Below are positions 1 through 6,557 of a stretch of 12,685 bases of DNA, piece after piece. Numbering within the stretch: the stretch's first letter is position 1; every line of letters begins with the position of its first letter. The stretch is from a bacterium. GTDB taxonomy: Bacteria > ARS69. Below the pieces are notes generated by a model. The model did no database searches. It was not told the DNA's origin and saw only the letters and a list, made by a program, of their open reading frames with translations. The stretch spans positions 1-12,685 of the forward strand of contig JALGZR010000113.1 in assembly GCA_025774805.1 (NCBI GenBank), read 5' to 3'. The position numbers and the translations under genes were made by a program.

Positions 1-56
1 TCCTCATCTTCTGGGGGATGGGGATCCTCACTATCAAGGTCTGGAGGCGGGGCTAG
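1..56 (+). CDS. C-terminal end of an upstream phage protein (partial)
   Basis: Frame 3 is open from the window edge to a TAG at 54-56. It encodes only 17 residues, LIFWGMGILTIKVWRRG. The hydrophobic run followed by a basic end (KVWRRG) looks like a membrane segment with a cytoplasmic tail, but too little is present to name a family. Its stop codon shares one base with the GTG start of the next gene, so it belongs to the same transcription unit as the structural genes that follow. It could equally be the hydrophobic end of a soluble protein. Confidence 0.5.
   Translation, partial: LIFWGMGILTIKVWRRG
43..47 (+). promoter_or_regulatory. Ribosome binding site supporting a GTG start
   Basis: GGAGG lies 8 nt before the GTG at 56-58. 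It decides the start of the 539-aa structural protein, whose frame has no ATG nearby and whose first residues (MAEIW) resemble the start of the later fibre-like protein (MAETW). Confidence 0.6.
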
Positions 57-1675
57 TGGCCGAAATCTGGACCGACATCACAACCGAGGACAACCCCGGA
101 TCGGGCGGCGAGGCCGTCGAGAAGGGCCGCGTCTACCGGGACAACGACGACGCCCTCGGGGCCAACATCCAATTCGGCCAGCGGACGGTCCGGTTTGACG
201 GGCTCGAGAGCCCCGACCCTCCTGGCCGGGTCCCCGGGGTCGATTTCACGGCGACGGGATGCGCCATCCAGGTCTTCCTCCCGGCCCAGGCCAAGACCAT
301 CACCTTCCGCTATTACATCGGCAAGATTAGCCCGGGCGGGGCCGGGGTCTGGGGCTTTGTCCGGTTCGACGATAACCCGACCCACGACACGCCGATTAGC
401 GTCTCGACCTACATCGACCGGATCACGGCTCTCCCGGTCCCCGGCGACGCGACCCCCTTCGAGGTCATCGGCCACGACATTTCAGCGATCGCCGACGGGG
501 AATTCCACAAGATGGAGGTCTTCGCGGGGGCCCTCCCCAATAGCGTCGGGGATTCGGCCGACTACATCATCCGGCTCCCCTCGGGCGGGCCCATCACCAA
601 CATCGCCGGCGGCGGAAACCTCATCACATTCGACTTCAGCGAGCTCGAGGCCATCAACATCGTCACGACCGACATGGGGGCCCTCGAGACGACCGACGCC
701 GAGCTCACCGTCGAGAAGCTCCACACCGAGACGGTCGGCGCCAAGTGGTACGACCGCGACGAGGCCCTCCGGCTCCGGCCGGCCCATGTCGTCCATCCCG
801 AGGCCTCGACCTCGAGCCCGACCTTCGAGATCATGCTCGACCCGGCCTTCTCCCTCTATGTCCCCGAGAGCGCCGGCGTCCTCCGGTTCCAGATCGAGGC
901 CAAGATCACCGGCGGGACCCAGGGGAATCTCATCTACTCGATGGTCGACCAGTCACAAAACGACTTCATCAACTTCCCCGTTACGGCGACGTCCTGGACC
1001 ATCCTCGAGGCCGAATTCCTCAACCTCGCCAAGCTCCGCGGCAAGACCCCGGCGATACGGCTCACCGGGGCGAAGACCGGCGGGGGGAGCGTCGAGGTCC
1101 GGATCCCGGATTACCTGGCCGCGAATTGGAAGGCCCAGCCCATCGTCTCGAGGAGCCTCCACGGGCTCCAATGGCGGCCCTGGGCCCTCGAGGCCCGCCA
1201 GGTCGGCGCCCTCATGCATGCGGGATGGTGGAGACGGATGAGCTCGCGAGACCGCGACCTCCAGGAGCGCCAGCTCCAGCCCCGACCCCTCGACTCGATC
1301 GCTCTCGCCAGCAATATCGGCCAGTATGTCCCGGTCCGCGATGCGACCAATAGCGAGAGGGGCTCCTATAACTGGCGATGCTACATCCCCCACGGGACGA
1401 CCCGGCTCTATGCGCCGATCGAGATGGTTACCACGGGATTCGCCTCGATGCGGATCAAGGTCGACCTCCCCAACCACGACCCATTCACCGACAACGCCGG
1501 CGCCATCATCGACCCGATCGACCCGGGGATTTATGAGCCCTACTACCCCATCGTCCCGAGCGACTGGGGGACGTTTAAGTTTTTGATGGTCCATGTCATC
1601 AACAACGCCCCGACCTCGACCTGGCGCCTCCTGGACGAGGACCGGGGCCGGATGAGGTTCACCGCGGAGCTATAG
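56..1675 (+). CDS. Large beta-rich phage structural protein (tail or fibre associated)
   Basis: A 539-residue protein starting at GTG and overlapping the upstream TAG by one base. No signal peptide or membrane segment is visible. The sequence is dominated by alternating hydrophobic/polar stretches, Gly, Asp, Thr and Pro, as in virion beta-sandwich proteins. Examples are the ITFRYYIGKI region (about residues 82-91), the LRFQIEAKI region (about 274-282) and an Asp/Pro-rich C-terminus. A basic, Trp- and Arg-rich segment at about 360-415 (HGLQWRPW, AGWWRRMSSRDRD) separates the two beta-rich halves. I do not recognise the family. The virion assignment comes from composition and from the position just before tail-like genes and a lysis cassette. 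A baseplate or minor tail protein, or a carbohydrate-binding appendage, would all fit. The following gene starts one base after its stop. Confidence 0.72.
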   Translation: MAEIWTDITTEDNPGSGGEAVEKGRVYRDNDDALGANIQFGQRTVRFDGLESPDPPGRVPGVDFTATGCAIQVFLPAQAKTITFRYYIGKISPGGAGVWGFVRFDDNPTHDTPISVSTYIDRITALPVPGDATPFEVIGHDISAIADGEFHKMEVFAGALPNSVGDSADYIIRLPSGGPITNIAGGGNLITFDFSELEAINIVTTDMGALETTDAELTVEKLHTETVGAKWYDRDEALRLRPAHVVHPEASTSSPTFEIMLDPAFSLYVPESAGVLRFQIEAKITGGTQGNLIYSMVDQSQNDFINFPVTATSWTILEAEFLNLAKLRGKTPAIRLTGAKTGGGSVEVRIPDYLAANWKAQPIVSRSLHGLQWRPWALEARQVGALMHAGWWRRMSSRDRDLQERQLQPRPLDSIALASNIGQYVPVRDATNSERGSYNWRCYIPHGTTRLYAPIEMVTTGFASMRIKVDLPNHDPFTDNAGAIIDPIDPGIYEPYYPIVPSDWGTFKFLMVHVINNAPTSTWRLLDEDRGRMRFTAEL

Positions 1676-1676
1676 G

Positions 1677-1865
1677 ATGGCGGAGAAACGGACATCGAGG
1701 GGCGACCGGCTGGGCGGCTCCCGGCCTGATAGGAAGATCAACGCGGACCGGGTCAAGGCCCACGTCGAGGACGAGGCTCTCCACCTTGACCCGGACGGCG
1801 GCGACCGTATCATCTCGACGGAGTTCTATATCCCATTGGCGACGACCGAGGAGGCCGTCTCTTAA
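1677..1865 (+). CDS. Small hypothetical protein
   Basis: A 62-residue protein starting at ATG one base after the preceding stop, with GGAG at 1666-1669 as ribosome binding site (7-nt spacing). The N-terminal half is strongly basic and polar (many Arg, Lys, Asp). The C-terminal half ends in a short hydrophobic strand (RIISTEFYIPLA). No membrane segment, cysteine or known motif is visible. It sits between two virion-type genes, so it may be a small structural or chaperone component. No function can be assigned. Codon use (CTC, GAG, GAC, ATC) matches its neighbours, which supports real coding. Confidence 0.6.
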   Translation: MAEKRTSRGDRLGGSRPDRKINADRVKAHVEDEALHLDPDGGDRIISTEFYIPLATTEEAVS

Positions 1866-1883
1866 CCCAGGAGGAGGAGGACC

Positions 1884-2402
1884 ATGAAGACCCCCCAATG
1901 GCTCGACCGGCTCATCGCCCGACGGCGCCACGACTGTCCCCAGCTCAAGGTCCACACGGATCTATTCGCCCGGGTCATGAGGCGAGACGAGAAGACGGGG
2001 CTCTATGTCCCGAAGGACCTGGGTCTCCTCGGTCACTGTCGCAAGTTCACGACCGCGGGGCGGGACTTTATCATCGACTCCCTCCAGAACCTCACCGAGG
2101 ACGACCTCTTCAAGTTCCACGGGAGCGGGACTGGAGTGGCGGCCGAGAGCAACGCCGACACGGTCCTCGGGACCGAGGTCGAGACCCGGGACACCGGCAC
2201 CCAGACCGAAAACGGATCGGGGACCTACCGGACGGTCGCGACCCATACATACGGCGGGACCTTCGCCATCACCGAGCACGGGATCTTCAGCGCCTCGAGC
2301 GGCGGGACCCTCCTCGACCGGACGGTCTTCACCGCCATCAACGTCGTCAACACCGACCAGATCGAATTCACCTTCGACCTGACAATCGCCGCGGAGGCCT
2401 AA
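1884..2402 (+). CDS. Phage virion-associated protein with a conserved beta-strand C-terminus
   Basis: A 172-residue protein with a near-perfect ribosome binding site (GAGGAGGAGG at 1871-1880, then ATG). The N-terminus (1-60) is basic and charged. From about residue 70 a beta-rich domain begins: a phrase FHGSGTG near residues 80-86, a run of polar Thr/Glu/Gly, and then ITEHGIF (129-135) followed by SASSGGTLLDRTVF. The pattern 'ITE-x-G-(I/L)-F ... GGTLL-x-RT-x-F' recurs, from memory, in small proteins encoded near phage tail and fibre genes. I infer a minor tail, decoration or fibre-accessory role. It lies 6 bp upstream of the repeat-bearing fibre-like gene, consistent with co-assembly. The exact position in the particle is unknown. 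Confidence 0.72.
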   Translation: MKTPQWLDRLIARRRHDCPQLKVHTDLFARVMRRDEKTGLYVPKDLGLLGHCRKFTTAGRDFIIDSLQNLTEDDLFKFHGSGTGVAAESNADTVLGTEVETRDTGTQTENGSGTYRTVATHTYGGTFAITEHGIFSASSGGTLLDRTVFTAINVVNTDQIEFTFDLTIAAEA

Positions 2403-2408
2403 CCCTCG

Positions 2409-3737
2409 ATGGCGGAAACCTGGTACGCGAGAGATTCGGCGGCGCCCCTGGCTTGTGGGCCGGGGACGCGGAAGAACCTCTCCGAGACCGTCGGGTCAAG
2501 CACCAAGGCCCTCCGGCTCGACGGCACCGGGGACACATGGAACAAGGCCGAATCCAGGACCATCGCGGCGGGCGACTGGCGGGTCGCGATGGTCCTGGAC
2601 ACCGACTCGGGAGGCGGCCCCCAGAATCGGGTCAACGTTCTGGTCCAGCGGGTCAATTCCTCTTGCACGGTCCAGGGATCCGACATCATCAACGAGACCA
2701 TCGACGTCACCAAGGGGGACTCTGGGAAGACCTACTTCACGACCCTCCCCAACGACCCCGGGGAGATCACCTTCGCCGCCGGCGACGGCGTCCTCGTCAC
2801 CTTTACCGATACCAATGGCAACCAGTGGAAGGACGTCAAGTACGACGGCGGGGTCGGCGGGAATACGAGCCTCGTCCATCCCGACGAGGCGACCGGGCCC
2901 GAGCTCCAGGACGTCGGCGACGCCACGGTCTCCCCCACGGGCGCCCTCGCGACGGTCTTCACCCAGGCCCAGGCCGTCGGCGGGGCCACGGCCAGCCCGA
3001 CGGGCGGCGTCTCCAAGAAGGTCTTTTGGCCGGAATTCGGAGCGGGGCCTCCTCCGACCCCGTTCATCCTCAACCCGACGGGCTCCCTCGGGACGGTCTA
3101 CCGCCAGGCCCAGGCCGTCGGCGGCCATACCGTCCTCAACTCATTCGGGACGGTAGTCAAAAAGACATCGAAGACGGCCGGCGGGGCGACGGTCTCACCC
3201 ACGGGGGACCTCACGCCGGTCAAGCTCGGGATCGCCGAGCAAGCAACGGGCGGCTTCACGATGGCCCCCGTCGCGAGCCTCATGACGACCTTCGAGCAAA
3301 ACAAGAGCGTCGGGGGCTACACCGTCCTCGTCTCGGGGGCCCTCTCCACGGCCCTCATCCAGGCCGAGGCCGTCGGGGGCTTTACGGTCGCCCCGACGGG
3401 CGCCCTCACGACCCATAAATGGCACGGCGCCTATGGCCGGCCCATGTACCTCCTCGACCCGACCCTCTACGACCCGGCCGCGGTTATCGAATTCGAGGCC
3501 GTCCTCAAGACCGACGCGGGGACCGCCCGGGCCCGCCTCTGGAATATCACCGACGGGATCCCCGTCCCCGGCTCCGAGGTCACCGCGACCGAGACGACCT
3601 TCACCCGCAAGCGGAGCGCGGCCCTCACTCTCCCGGCGGCCGCCAAGGAGTACCAGGCCCAGCTCGGGAATGACGAGGGGAACACGACCACGGGCGACGG
3701 CGCCGGGCTCATCGTCCGCCAGGGGACGCCGTCATGA
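2409..3737 (+). CDS. Repeat-containing tail fibre or receptor-binding-like protein
   Basis: A 442-residue protein starting at ATG, with GGAG-type sequence inside the end of the previous gene. Three regions can be seen. Residues 1-168 are beta-rich with one short aromatic-poor core (GDWRVAMVLDTDS, then a FAAGDGVLVTFTDTNG strand pair). Residues 169-337 hold about eight degenerate repeats of about 20 residues with consensus VGG-x-T-V-x-P-TGAL-x-T. Residues 338-442 form a beta-sandwich-like module (AVIEFEAVLKTDAGTARARLWN, VPGSEVTATETTF) similar to C-terminal domains of phage appendage proteins. The architecture of a rod-like repeat stalk plus a terminal globular module suggests a fibre or receptor-binding protein; binding specificity cannot be read. 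Its last codon overlaps the next ATG by 4 nt (ATGA), linking the virion and lysis genes translationally. Confidence 0.7.
   Translation: MAETWYARDSAAPLACGPGTRKNLSETVGSSTKALRLDGTGDTWNKAESRTIAAGDWRVAMVLDTDSGGGPQNRVNVLVQRVNSSCTVQGSDIINETIDVTKGDSGKTYFTTLPNDPGEITFAAGDGVLVTFTDTNGNQWKDVKYDGGVGGNTSLVHPDEATGPELQDVGDATVSPTGALATVFTQAQAVGGATASPTGGVSKKVFWPEFGAGPPPTPFILNPTGSLGTVYRQAQAVGGHTVLNSFGTVVKKTSKTAGGATVSPTGDLTPVKLGIAEQATGGFTMAPVASLMTTFEQNKSVGGYTVLVSGALSTALIQAEAVGGFTVAPTGALTTHKWHGAYGRPMYLLDPTLYDPAAVIEFEAVLKTDAGTARARLWNITDGIPVPGSEVTATETTFTRKRSAALTLPAAAKEYQAQLGNDEGNTTTGDGAGLIVRQGTPS
2913..3419 (+). repeat. Tandem degenerate ~20-aa coding repeats
   Basis: Within the fibre-like gene, residues 169-337 can be split into about eight units that begin with VGG/AGG/TGG, continue T-V-x-P-TG-x-L, and often end in QAQA or QAEA. 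Unit two carries a Pro/Phe-rich insertion. At DNA level a 21-nt block is exact at 2963-2983 and 3104-3124, so duplication is still partly visible, while other units have diverged. This looks like a repeat stalk that can change length by recombination. Confidence 0.75.
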
Positions 3738-4117
3738 TCCTCCTCCTCCTGGCCCTCGCGGCCTTCGACGTCGAGGTCAACTCCCCGGACCCCGGAGCTC
3801 TCGAGTGTCGGGTCTGGACCATGCCCGAGGTCTCCATCGGGCGGCCCCTCGAGGGCGAGCTCGCCGGCGAGTGTTGGATCCATGAGGCGGTTTGTACCCA
3901 GACCGGGATCTATGCCAAGTTCCACATCAACCCACGCGGGGCCTCCATCCTGGGGGTCTGTATTCGCCAGGACCTCGAGGGGACCTGGACCGATTGTGTC
4001 GACATCTTCACCGAGGCCGACGGCGGCGGCGGGGGGCCGGATCCGCCTCATCGCCGAGAGGAGGCAGCGGGGCTATCCTCGCCCGCCCGAGGCCTCTCCC
4101 CAGGAGGACAACCATGA
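3734..4117 (+). CDS. Small secreted Cys-containing protein, unknown
   Basis: A 127-residue protein overlapping both neighbours by 4 nt (ATGA at each end). It opens with a short hydrophobic segment (MILLLLALAAF) that could be a signal peptide without the usual basic residues, with possible cleavage near residue 10. Five cysteines follow at 25, 47, 54, 76 and 88, compatible with disulfides in an exported domain. The domain ends near residue 96 and runs into a Gly/Pro/Arg-rich tail (97-127) that looks unstructured. I do not recognise a family. Its place between the fibre gene and the endolysin suggests an envelope or lysis-related role, or a virion-attached small protein. An odd number of cysteines leaves one unpaired or metal-bound. 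Confidence 0.6.
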   Translation: MILLLLALAAFDVEVNSPDPGALECRVWTMPEVSIGRPLEGELAGECWIHEAVCTQTGIYAKFHINPRGASILGVCIRQDLEGTWTDCVDIFTEADGGGGGPDPPHRREEAAGLSSPARGLSPGGQP

Positions 4118-4608
4118 GCCCAACGCCCGGACAACTCACGCCGGGACTCGCGAGGAAATACCAGGAGCTCGACCGGCTCGCCGGCGCCGAGGGGATCAAG
4201 CTCAAGCTCACAAGCACGGCCCGAGGCTTCGGGAAACAAGCCCGGATGTGGAACGCCTACCGGCGGAGCCCGGCCGAGGCCCGGGACAAGTATGGGGTCG
4301 TCTCCGAGCCCGCCCCGGCCGGACGGACGCGCCATCACCCATTCTTCGACGGCAAGGCGGCCGCCTTCGACGCGACGCCGACCTCCTGGCCCGAGCATAA
4401 ATTCCCCGACAAGGTCGCCGTCCAGGAGCGGGTCGGCGAGCTCGCCGAGGGCCTGGGCCTCCTCTGGGGCGGCCGATGGAAGAAGCCCGATCGGGTCCAT
4501 TTCGAGGAGATGGTCGACGGGAAACGGTTTGACGTTTCCAAGGCCTTCCAACGGGAGATGGACAAGCTCGACCGGCTCGCCGGCATCATCGAGGAGGAGA
4601 CGGCTTGA
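4114..4608 (+). CDS. Endolysin: M15-type zinc peptidoglycan peptidase (L-alanyl-D-glutamate or DD-peptidase like)
   Basis: A 164-residue protein; the ATG at 4114 has a strong AGGAGG site and overlaps the previous stop. It matches the small single-domain M15 endolysins (VanY/T5 endolysin group). A helix leads into TSTARGFGKQARMW (33-46), the Ser/Arg/Gln motif. Next comes a His-rich segment RTRHHPFFDGKAAAFD (71-86) containing candidate zinc ligands His74/His75 and Asp86. The third block is WGGRWKKPDRVHFEE (118-132), with the D-x-x-H pair Asp126/His129 in the place of the catalytic Asp and third zinc ligand of T5 endolysin. The first ligand block has a longer His-to-Asp distance than the classic H-x6-D, so which His (or Asp79) binds zinc is uncertain. 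No signal peptide or cell-wall-binding domain is seen, so release would depend on a holin. The enzyme would cut the peptide stem of peptidoglycan. Confidence 0.85.
   Translation: MSPTPGQLTPGLARKYQELDRLAGAEGIKLKLTSTARGFGKQARMWNAYRRSPAEARDKYGVVSEPAPAGRTRHHPFFDGKAAAFDATPTSWPEHKFPDKVAVQERVGELAEGLGLLWGGRWKKPDRVHFEEMVDGKRFDVSKAFQREMDKLDRLAGIIEEETA
4592..4597 (+). promoter_or_regulatory. Ribosome binding site supporting a TTG start
   Basis: AGGAGG inside the end of the endolysin gene, 7 nt before the TTG at 4605-4607. It supports TTG as the start of the coiled-coil membrane protein, since no ATG or GTG precedes the membrane segment in that frame. Confidence 0.6.
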
Positions 4609-4979
4609 CCCTCCCCAACGACATCGGGGCCTTCATCGTCCAGGGGGTCATCGCCCTCGCGGCCATCGTCACGGTCTGGGTCTTGGTCACCCGGTCAACC
4701 CGGGACCGATTCGCCAAGGTCTACGACAAGCTCGCCCTCGACAAGGAGAAGCTCGAGCTCGAGGTCAAGGCCCTCAACAAGGACCTCACCGAGGTCCGGC
4801 TCCAGCTCGCCGAGCGGGTCCGGGCCCGGGAGCTCGAGGGCGTCCGCGAGAAGCTCGAGGCCTACATCGACAAGCGCCTCGGCCAGCATGAGGCGGCCGA
4901 GGAATTAACTCGACAATCCATTCGGGCGGACATCTCCAAGCTCGAGCGGATCATCATCACCAATGGGGGAACGAGATGA
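4605..4979 (+). CDS. Membrane-anchored coiled-coil protein of the lysis cassette
   Basis: A 124-residue protein starting at TTG that overlaps the endolysin stop (TTGA). One hydrophobic segment at about residues 8-29 (GAFIVQGVIALAAIVTVWVL) is followed by a basic patch (TRSTRDRFAK). A long helix rich in Leu, Glu, Lys and Arg then runs from about 40 to 118 with heptad-like spacing, typical of a coiled coil. This single-TM plus coiled-coil layout is shared by inner-membrane spanins (Rz-like) and some phage accessory membrane proteins. The positive-inside rule puts the coil in the cytoplasm here, which argues against a classic Rz. Holin-partner or lysis-regulator roles are possible. The context (endolysin before, holin-like gene after, all coupled) is the main support for a lysis role. 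Confidence 0.65.
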   Translation: MTLPNDIGAFIVQGVIALAAIVTVWVLVTRSTRDRFAKVYDKLALDKEKLELEVKALNKDLTEVRLQLAERVRARELEGVREKLEAYIDKRLGQHEAAEELTRQSIRADISKLERIIITNGGTR

Positions 4980-5206
4980 AGGACAACGGGCTCATCAAGA
5001 TCTTCGGGCGGGCCCCCGGATTCATGGCCCTCGCGGTCATCCAGACCGGGATCGCGGCCTGGCTCGCCAACACCGGATCGGGCGACCTGGCGGGGTTCGC
5101 CGACGCCCTTCTCCCCATCAATCTCGGGGTCTACGGCGGCGGAGCGGCCAAGGTCGTCGCCTCCTACATGAGCAAGCGGCCGGCGCCGCCGGCCCCCAGC
5201 TCATGA
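4976..5206 (+). CDS. Small holin-like membrane protein
   Basis: A 76-residue protein coupled to both neighbours by ATGA overlaps. A short basic N-terminus (MKDNGLIKIFGRAPG) precedes one clear hydrophobic segment (about 15-33, FMALAVIQTGIAAWLAN). A second, weaker one (about 41-65, ALLPINLGVYGGGAAKVVASYM) follows, then a Lys/Arg/Pro-rich tail (SKRPAPPAPSS). Size, one or two membrane helices, a charged tail and the place beside an endolysin are the usual features of phage holins. It would make the inner-membrane lesion that releases the endolysin. No family signature is recognised, so another small membrane protein remains possible. Confidence 0.6.
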   Translation: MKDNGLIKIFGRAPGFMALAVIQTGIAAWLANTGSGDLAGFADALLPINLGVYGGGAAKVVASYMSKRPAPPAPSS

Positions 5207-6042
5207 GCGCCATCCTCTACGCCCTCCTCGCCGGCGGGGGGCTCATGGGGGCCCTCTGGGCCTGGATCACCTGGAGAAGGCGCAAGGCCCAGAAGGCGGT
5301 CCGCCAGGAGCTCGAGCGCCGGCGGGAGGTCCTCGCCGAGGACCTGGGCCGGCTCGACGACGAGGCGGCCGGCCTACGGGCCCAGGACGAGGGCCACGGC
5401 CAGGACGCCCAGGAGGCCGAGAAGCGGGCCATCGTCGCGAGGGAGGAGGCCCGAGATAAACTCACCGAAATCAAGGAGATAGACGGCGAGCTCCGGGGCC
5501 TGGCGGCCAAGTACCCGATAAAGCCTCGAAAACCCGCGGCCGGCGCCCTTTTCCTGGCGGCCCTCTTGGCGGCCCCAGGAGCCCTTCAAGCCCAGCCCCA
5601 GGACCAACCGGCCGGGGAGGTCTGCGAAAGCCTCGAGGAGACGAGCCTGGAGGGCCTGACCCAGGCTCTCAGAGAGCTCGGTCCGGGAATCGGCGCCGAC
5701 GGCGCCCGGGGGCTCCGCCTCCAGGAGCGGAAGATCCTCAAGCTCTGCGGCGCCCTCCTCGACCGCGGGGCCCAGGTCCGGGCCCTCGAGGACAAGGTCC
5801 GGGCCCTCGAGCTCCAGCTCGTCGCCCGGGCGGCCCTCATCCAGGTCGGCCAGGAGCGCGGGGACCGATTCAAGGAGGAGCTCGAGGCCCAGCGGGAGCT
5901 CTACGAGCAGCTCGACGCCGGCGGGGGGATCAAGTGGGGCCTCCAGGCCACGGCCGGCCCGCGGCTCGGCGAGGACGAGGACGGCAAGCGGGGCGAGCTC
6001 GACGTCGTCGTCGGGATCGGGGTCACCATCCCCTTCAACTGA
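5203..6042 (+). CDS. Two-TM coiled-coil protein with periplasmic C-terminus, possibly spanin-like
   Basis: A 279-residue protein whose ATG lies within the upstream stop; it lacks an obvious ribosome binding site and so depends on coupling. Residues 2-21 form a first membrane segment followed by WRRRK. Residues 24-100 are a charged coiled coil. PRK (108-110) then leads a second hydrophobic segment (112-130, ending ALQA) that looks like an internal signal peptide with a possible cleavage site after Ala130. The rest contains a lone Cys141, another coiled coil (about 185-245), and a C-terminus with two beta strands ending VGIGVTIPFN, as outer-membrane strands often do. A single polypeptide that could link inner and outer membranes would suit a spanin-like job, but this is inference. 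A phage baseplate or envelope factor is an alternative. Confidence 0.6.
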   Translation: MSAILYALLAGGGLMGALWAWITWRRRKAQKAVRQELERRREVLAEDLGRLDDEAAGLRAQDEGHGQDAQEAEKRAIVAREEARDKLTEIKEIDGELRGLAAKYPIKPRKPAAGALFLAALLAAPGALQAQPQDQPAGEVCESLEETSLEGLTQALRELGPGIGADGARGLRLQERKILKLCGALLDRGAQVRALEDKVRALELQLVARAALIQVGQERGDRFKEELEAQRELYEQLDAGGGIKWGLQATAGPRLGEDEDGKRGELDVVVGIGVTIPFN

Positions 6043-6047
6043 GCCCC

Positions 6048-6077
6048 TTGACACCTGGCTCGCGAGGGGCTTATAGT
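6048..6077 (+). promoter_or_regulatory. Sigma70-type promoter for the downstream recombination operon
   Basis: A perfect -35 hexamer TTGACA (6048-6053) is followed by an 18-bp spacer and a five-of-six -10 hexamer TATAGT (6072-6077). It begins 6 bp after the stop of the last lysis-cassette gene, in the only intergenic gap longer than about 20 bp. The AT-rich hexamers stand out in a very GC-rich genome. Transcription would start near 6084 and give a leader of about 100 nt before the GTG at 6183. Confidence 0.75.
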
Positions 6078-6105
6078 CTCCCTCGCCAAGAGCCTTATCC
6101 ACCTT

Positions 6106-6162
6106 CCCCCCGGGCCCGGCGGCCGGACGCAACGGGGCCCGGGGGGACGCGGGAAGGGCCCC
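6106..6162 (+). promoter_or_regulatory. GC-only leader hairpin with a competing alternative stem
   Basis: Left arm 6106-6117 and right arm 6135-6146 are perfectly complementary over 12 bp, all G-C, with a 17-nt loop. There is no T-tract after it, so it is not a standard intrinsic terminator. A third segment, 6156-6162 (GGGCCCC), can pair instead with 6134-6140. CCTTCC at 6102-6107 can pair with GGAAGG at 6152-6157. The leader could therefore fold in exclusive ways just ahead of the ribosome binding site at 6171. Possible roles are attenuation, a messenger-stabilising 5' hairpin, or the end of the upstream transcript. Confidence 0.55.
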
Positions 6163-6170
6163 TGGAGATC

Positions 6171-6176
6171 AGGAGG
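6171..6176 (+). promoter_or_regulatory. Ribosome binding site for the first gene of the second operon
   Basis: A perfect AGGAGG with 6-nt spacing to the GTG at 6183-6185. It is the main evidence that translation starts there, since the frame contains no suitable ATG upstream of the coding-like part. Confidence 0.65.
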
Positions 6177-6182
6177 AAAGAC

Positions 6183-6557
6183 GTGGGATCCTCGTCGCCC
6201 ACAACTAACCACATCCGGCCCCTTCGGCCCACCAAAAATCGACGCCCGAAGACCAATCGCGACGACGACCTCCACGCCTGGCGGCGCCTTACCAACGCCG
6301 ACCCCCTTCTGGCGGAGCGCCGGCGAGCGGATTTCGACGAGGGATTCACCTGGCGGGTCATGGATCACCGACCGGAGGGTATGAGCTCGCCCCGGTCGGC
6401 ACCCAGCGGAGGAGGCCATCATGGCCGAGCATCAACAAGCCCCCCCAGGCCCGGCGACCATCCGGGCCGCCCGGGAGCTCATCCGGGAGCACGAAACGCC
6501 AGGCCCCGGAATGGCTCCACCTGTCCATCCCCCCGGCGCCGACTGCTTAGGGTGTAA
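6183..6557 (+). CDS. Hypothetical basic protein, first gene of the second operon
   Basis: A 124-residue frame from GTG with a strong ribosome binding site. Residues 1-66 look coding: a basic, Pro/Arg/Asn-rich start, then DDDLHAWRRLTNADPLLAERR and ADFDEGFTWRVMDH, with amphipathic helical character. From about residue 68 on, the sequence becomes Pro/Gly/Arg/Ser-rich, as expected where it overlaps the next gene (6421 onward, 137 nt) in another frame. The gene is therefore either a true long overlap or shorter in reality through a frameshift or sequencing error near 6380-6420. No family is recognised. Its position directly after the promoter is typical of small early phage proteins. Confidence 0.5.
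   Translation: MGSSSPTTNHIRPLRPTKNRRPKTNRDDDLHAWRRLTNADPLLAERRRADFDEGFTWRVMDHRPEGMSSPRSAPSGGGHHGRASTSPPRPGDHPGRPGAHPGARNARPRNGSTCPSPRRRLLRV

Noticed and set aside
1898-3418. 506-residue + strand frame crossing two genes
   Set aside because: Arg/Pro/Gly/His-rich frame-shifted shadow that runs across the boundary between two well-supported genes.
6106-6146. Intrinsic terminator
   Set aside because: The stem is very strong but no T-rich run follows, and it lies downstream of a promoter in the same direction, so it is reported as a leader hairpin.
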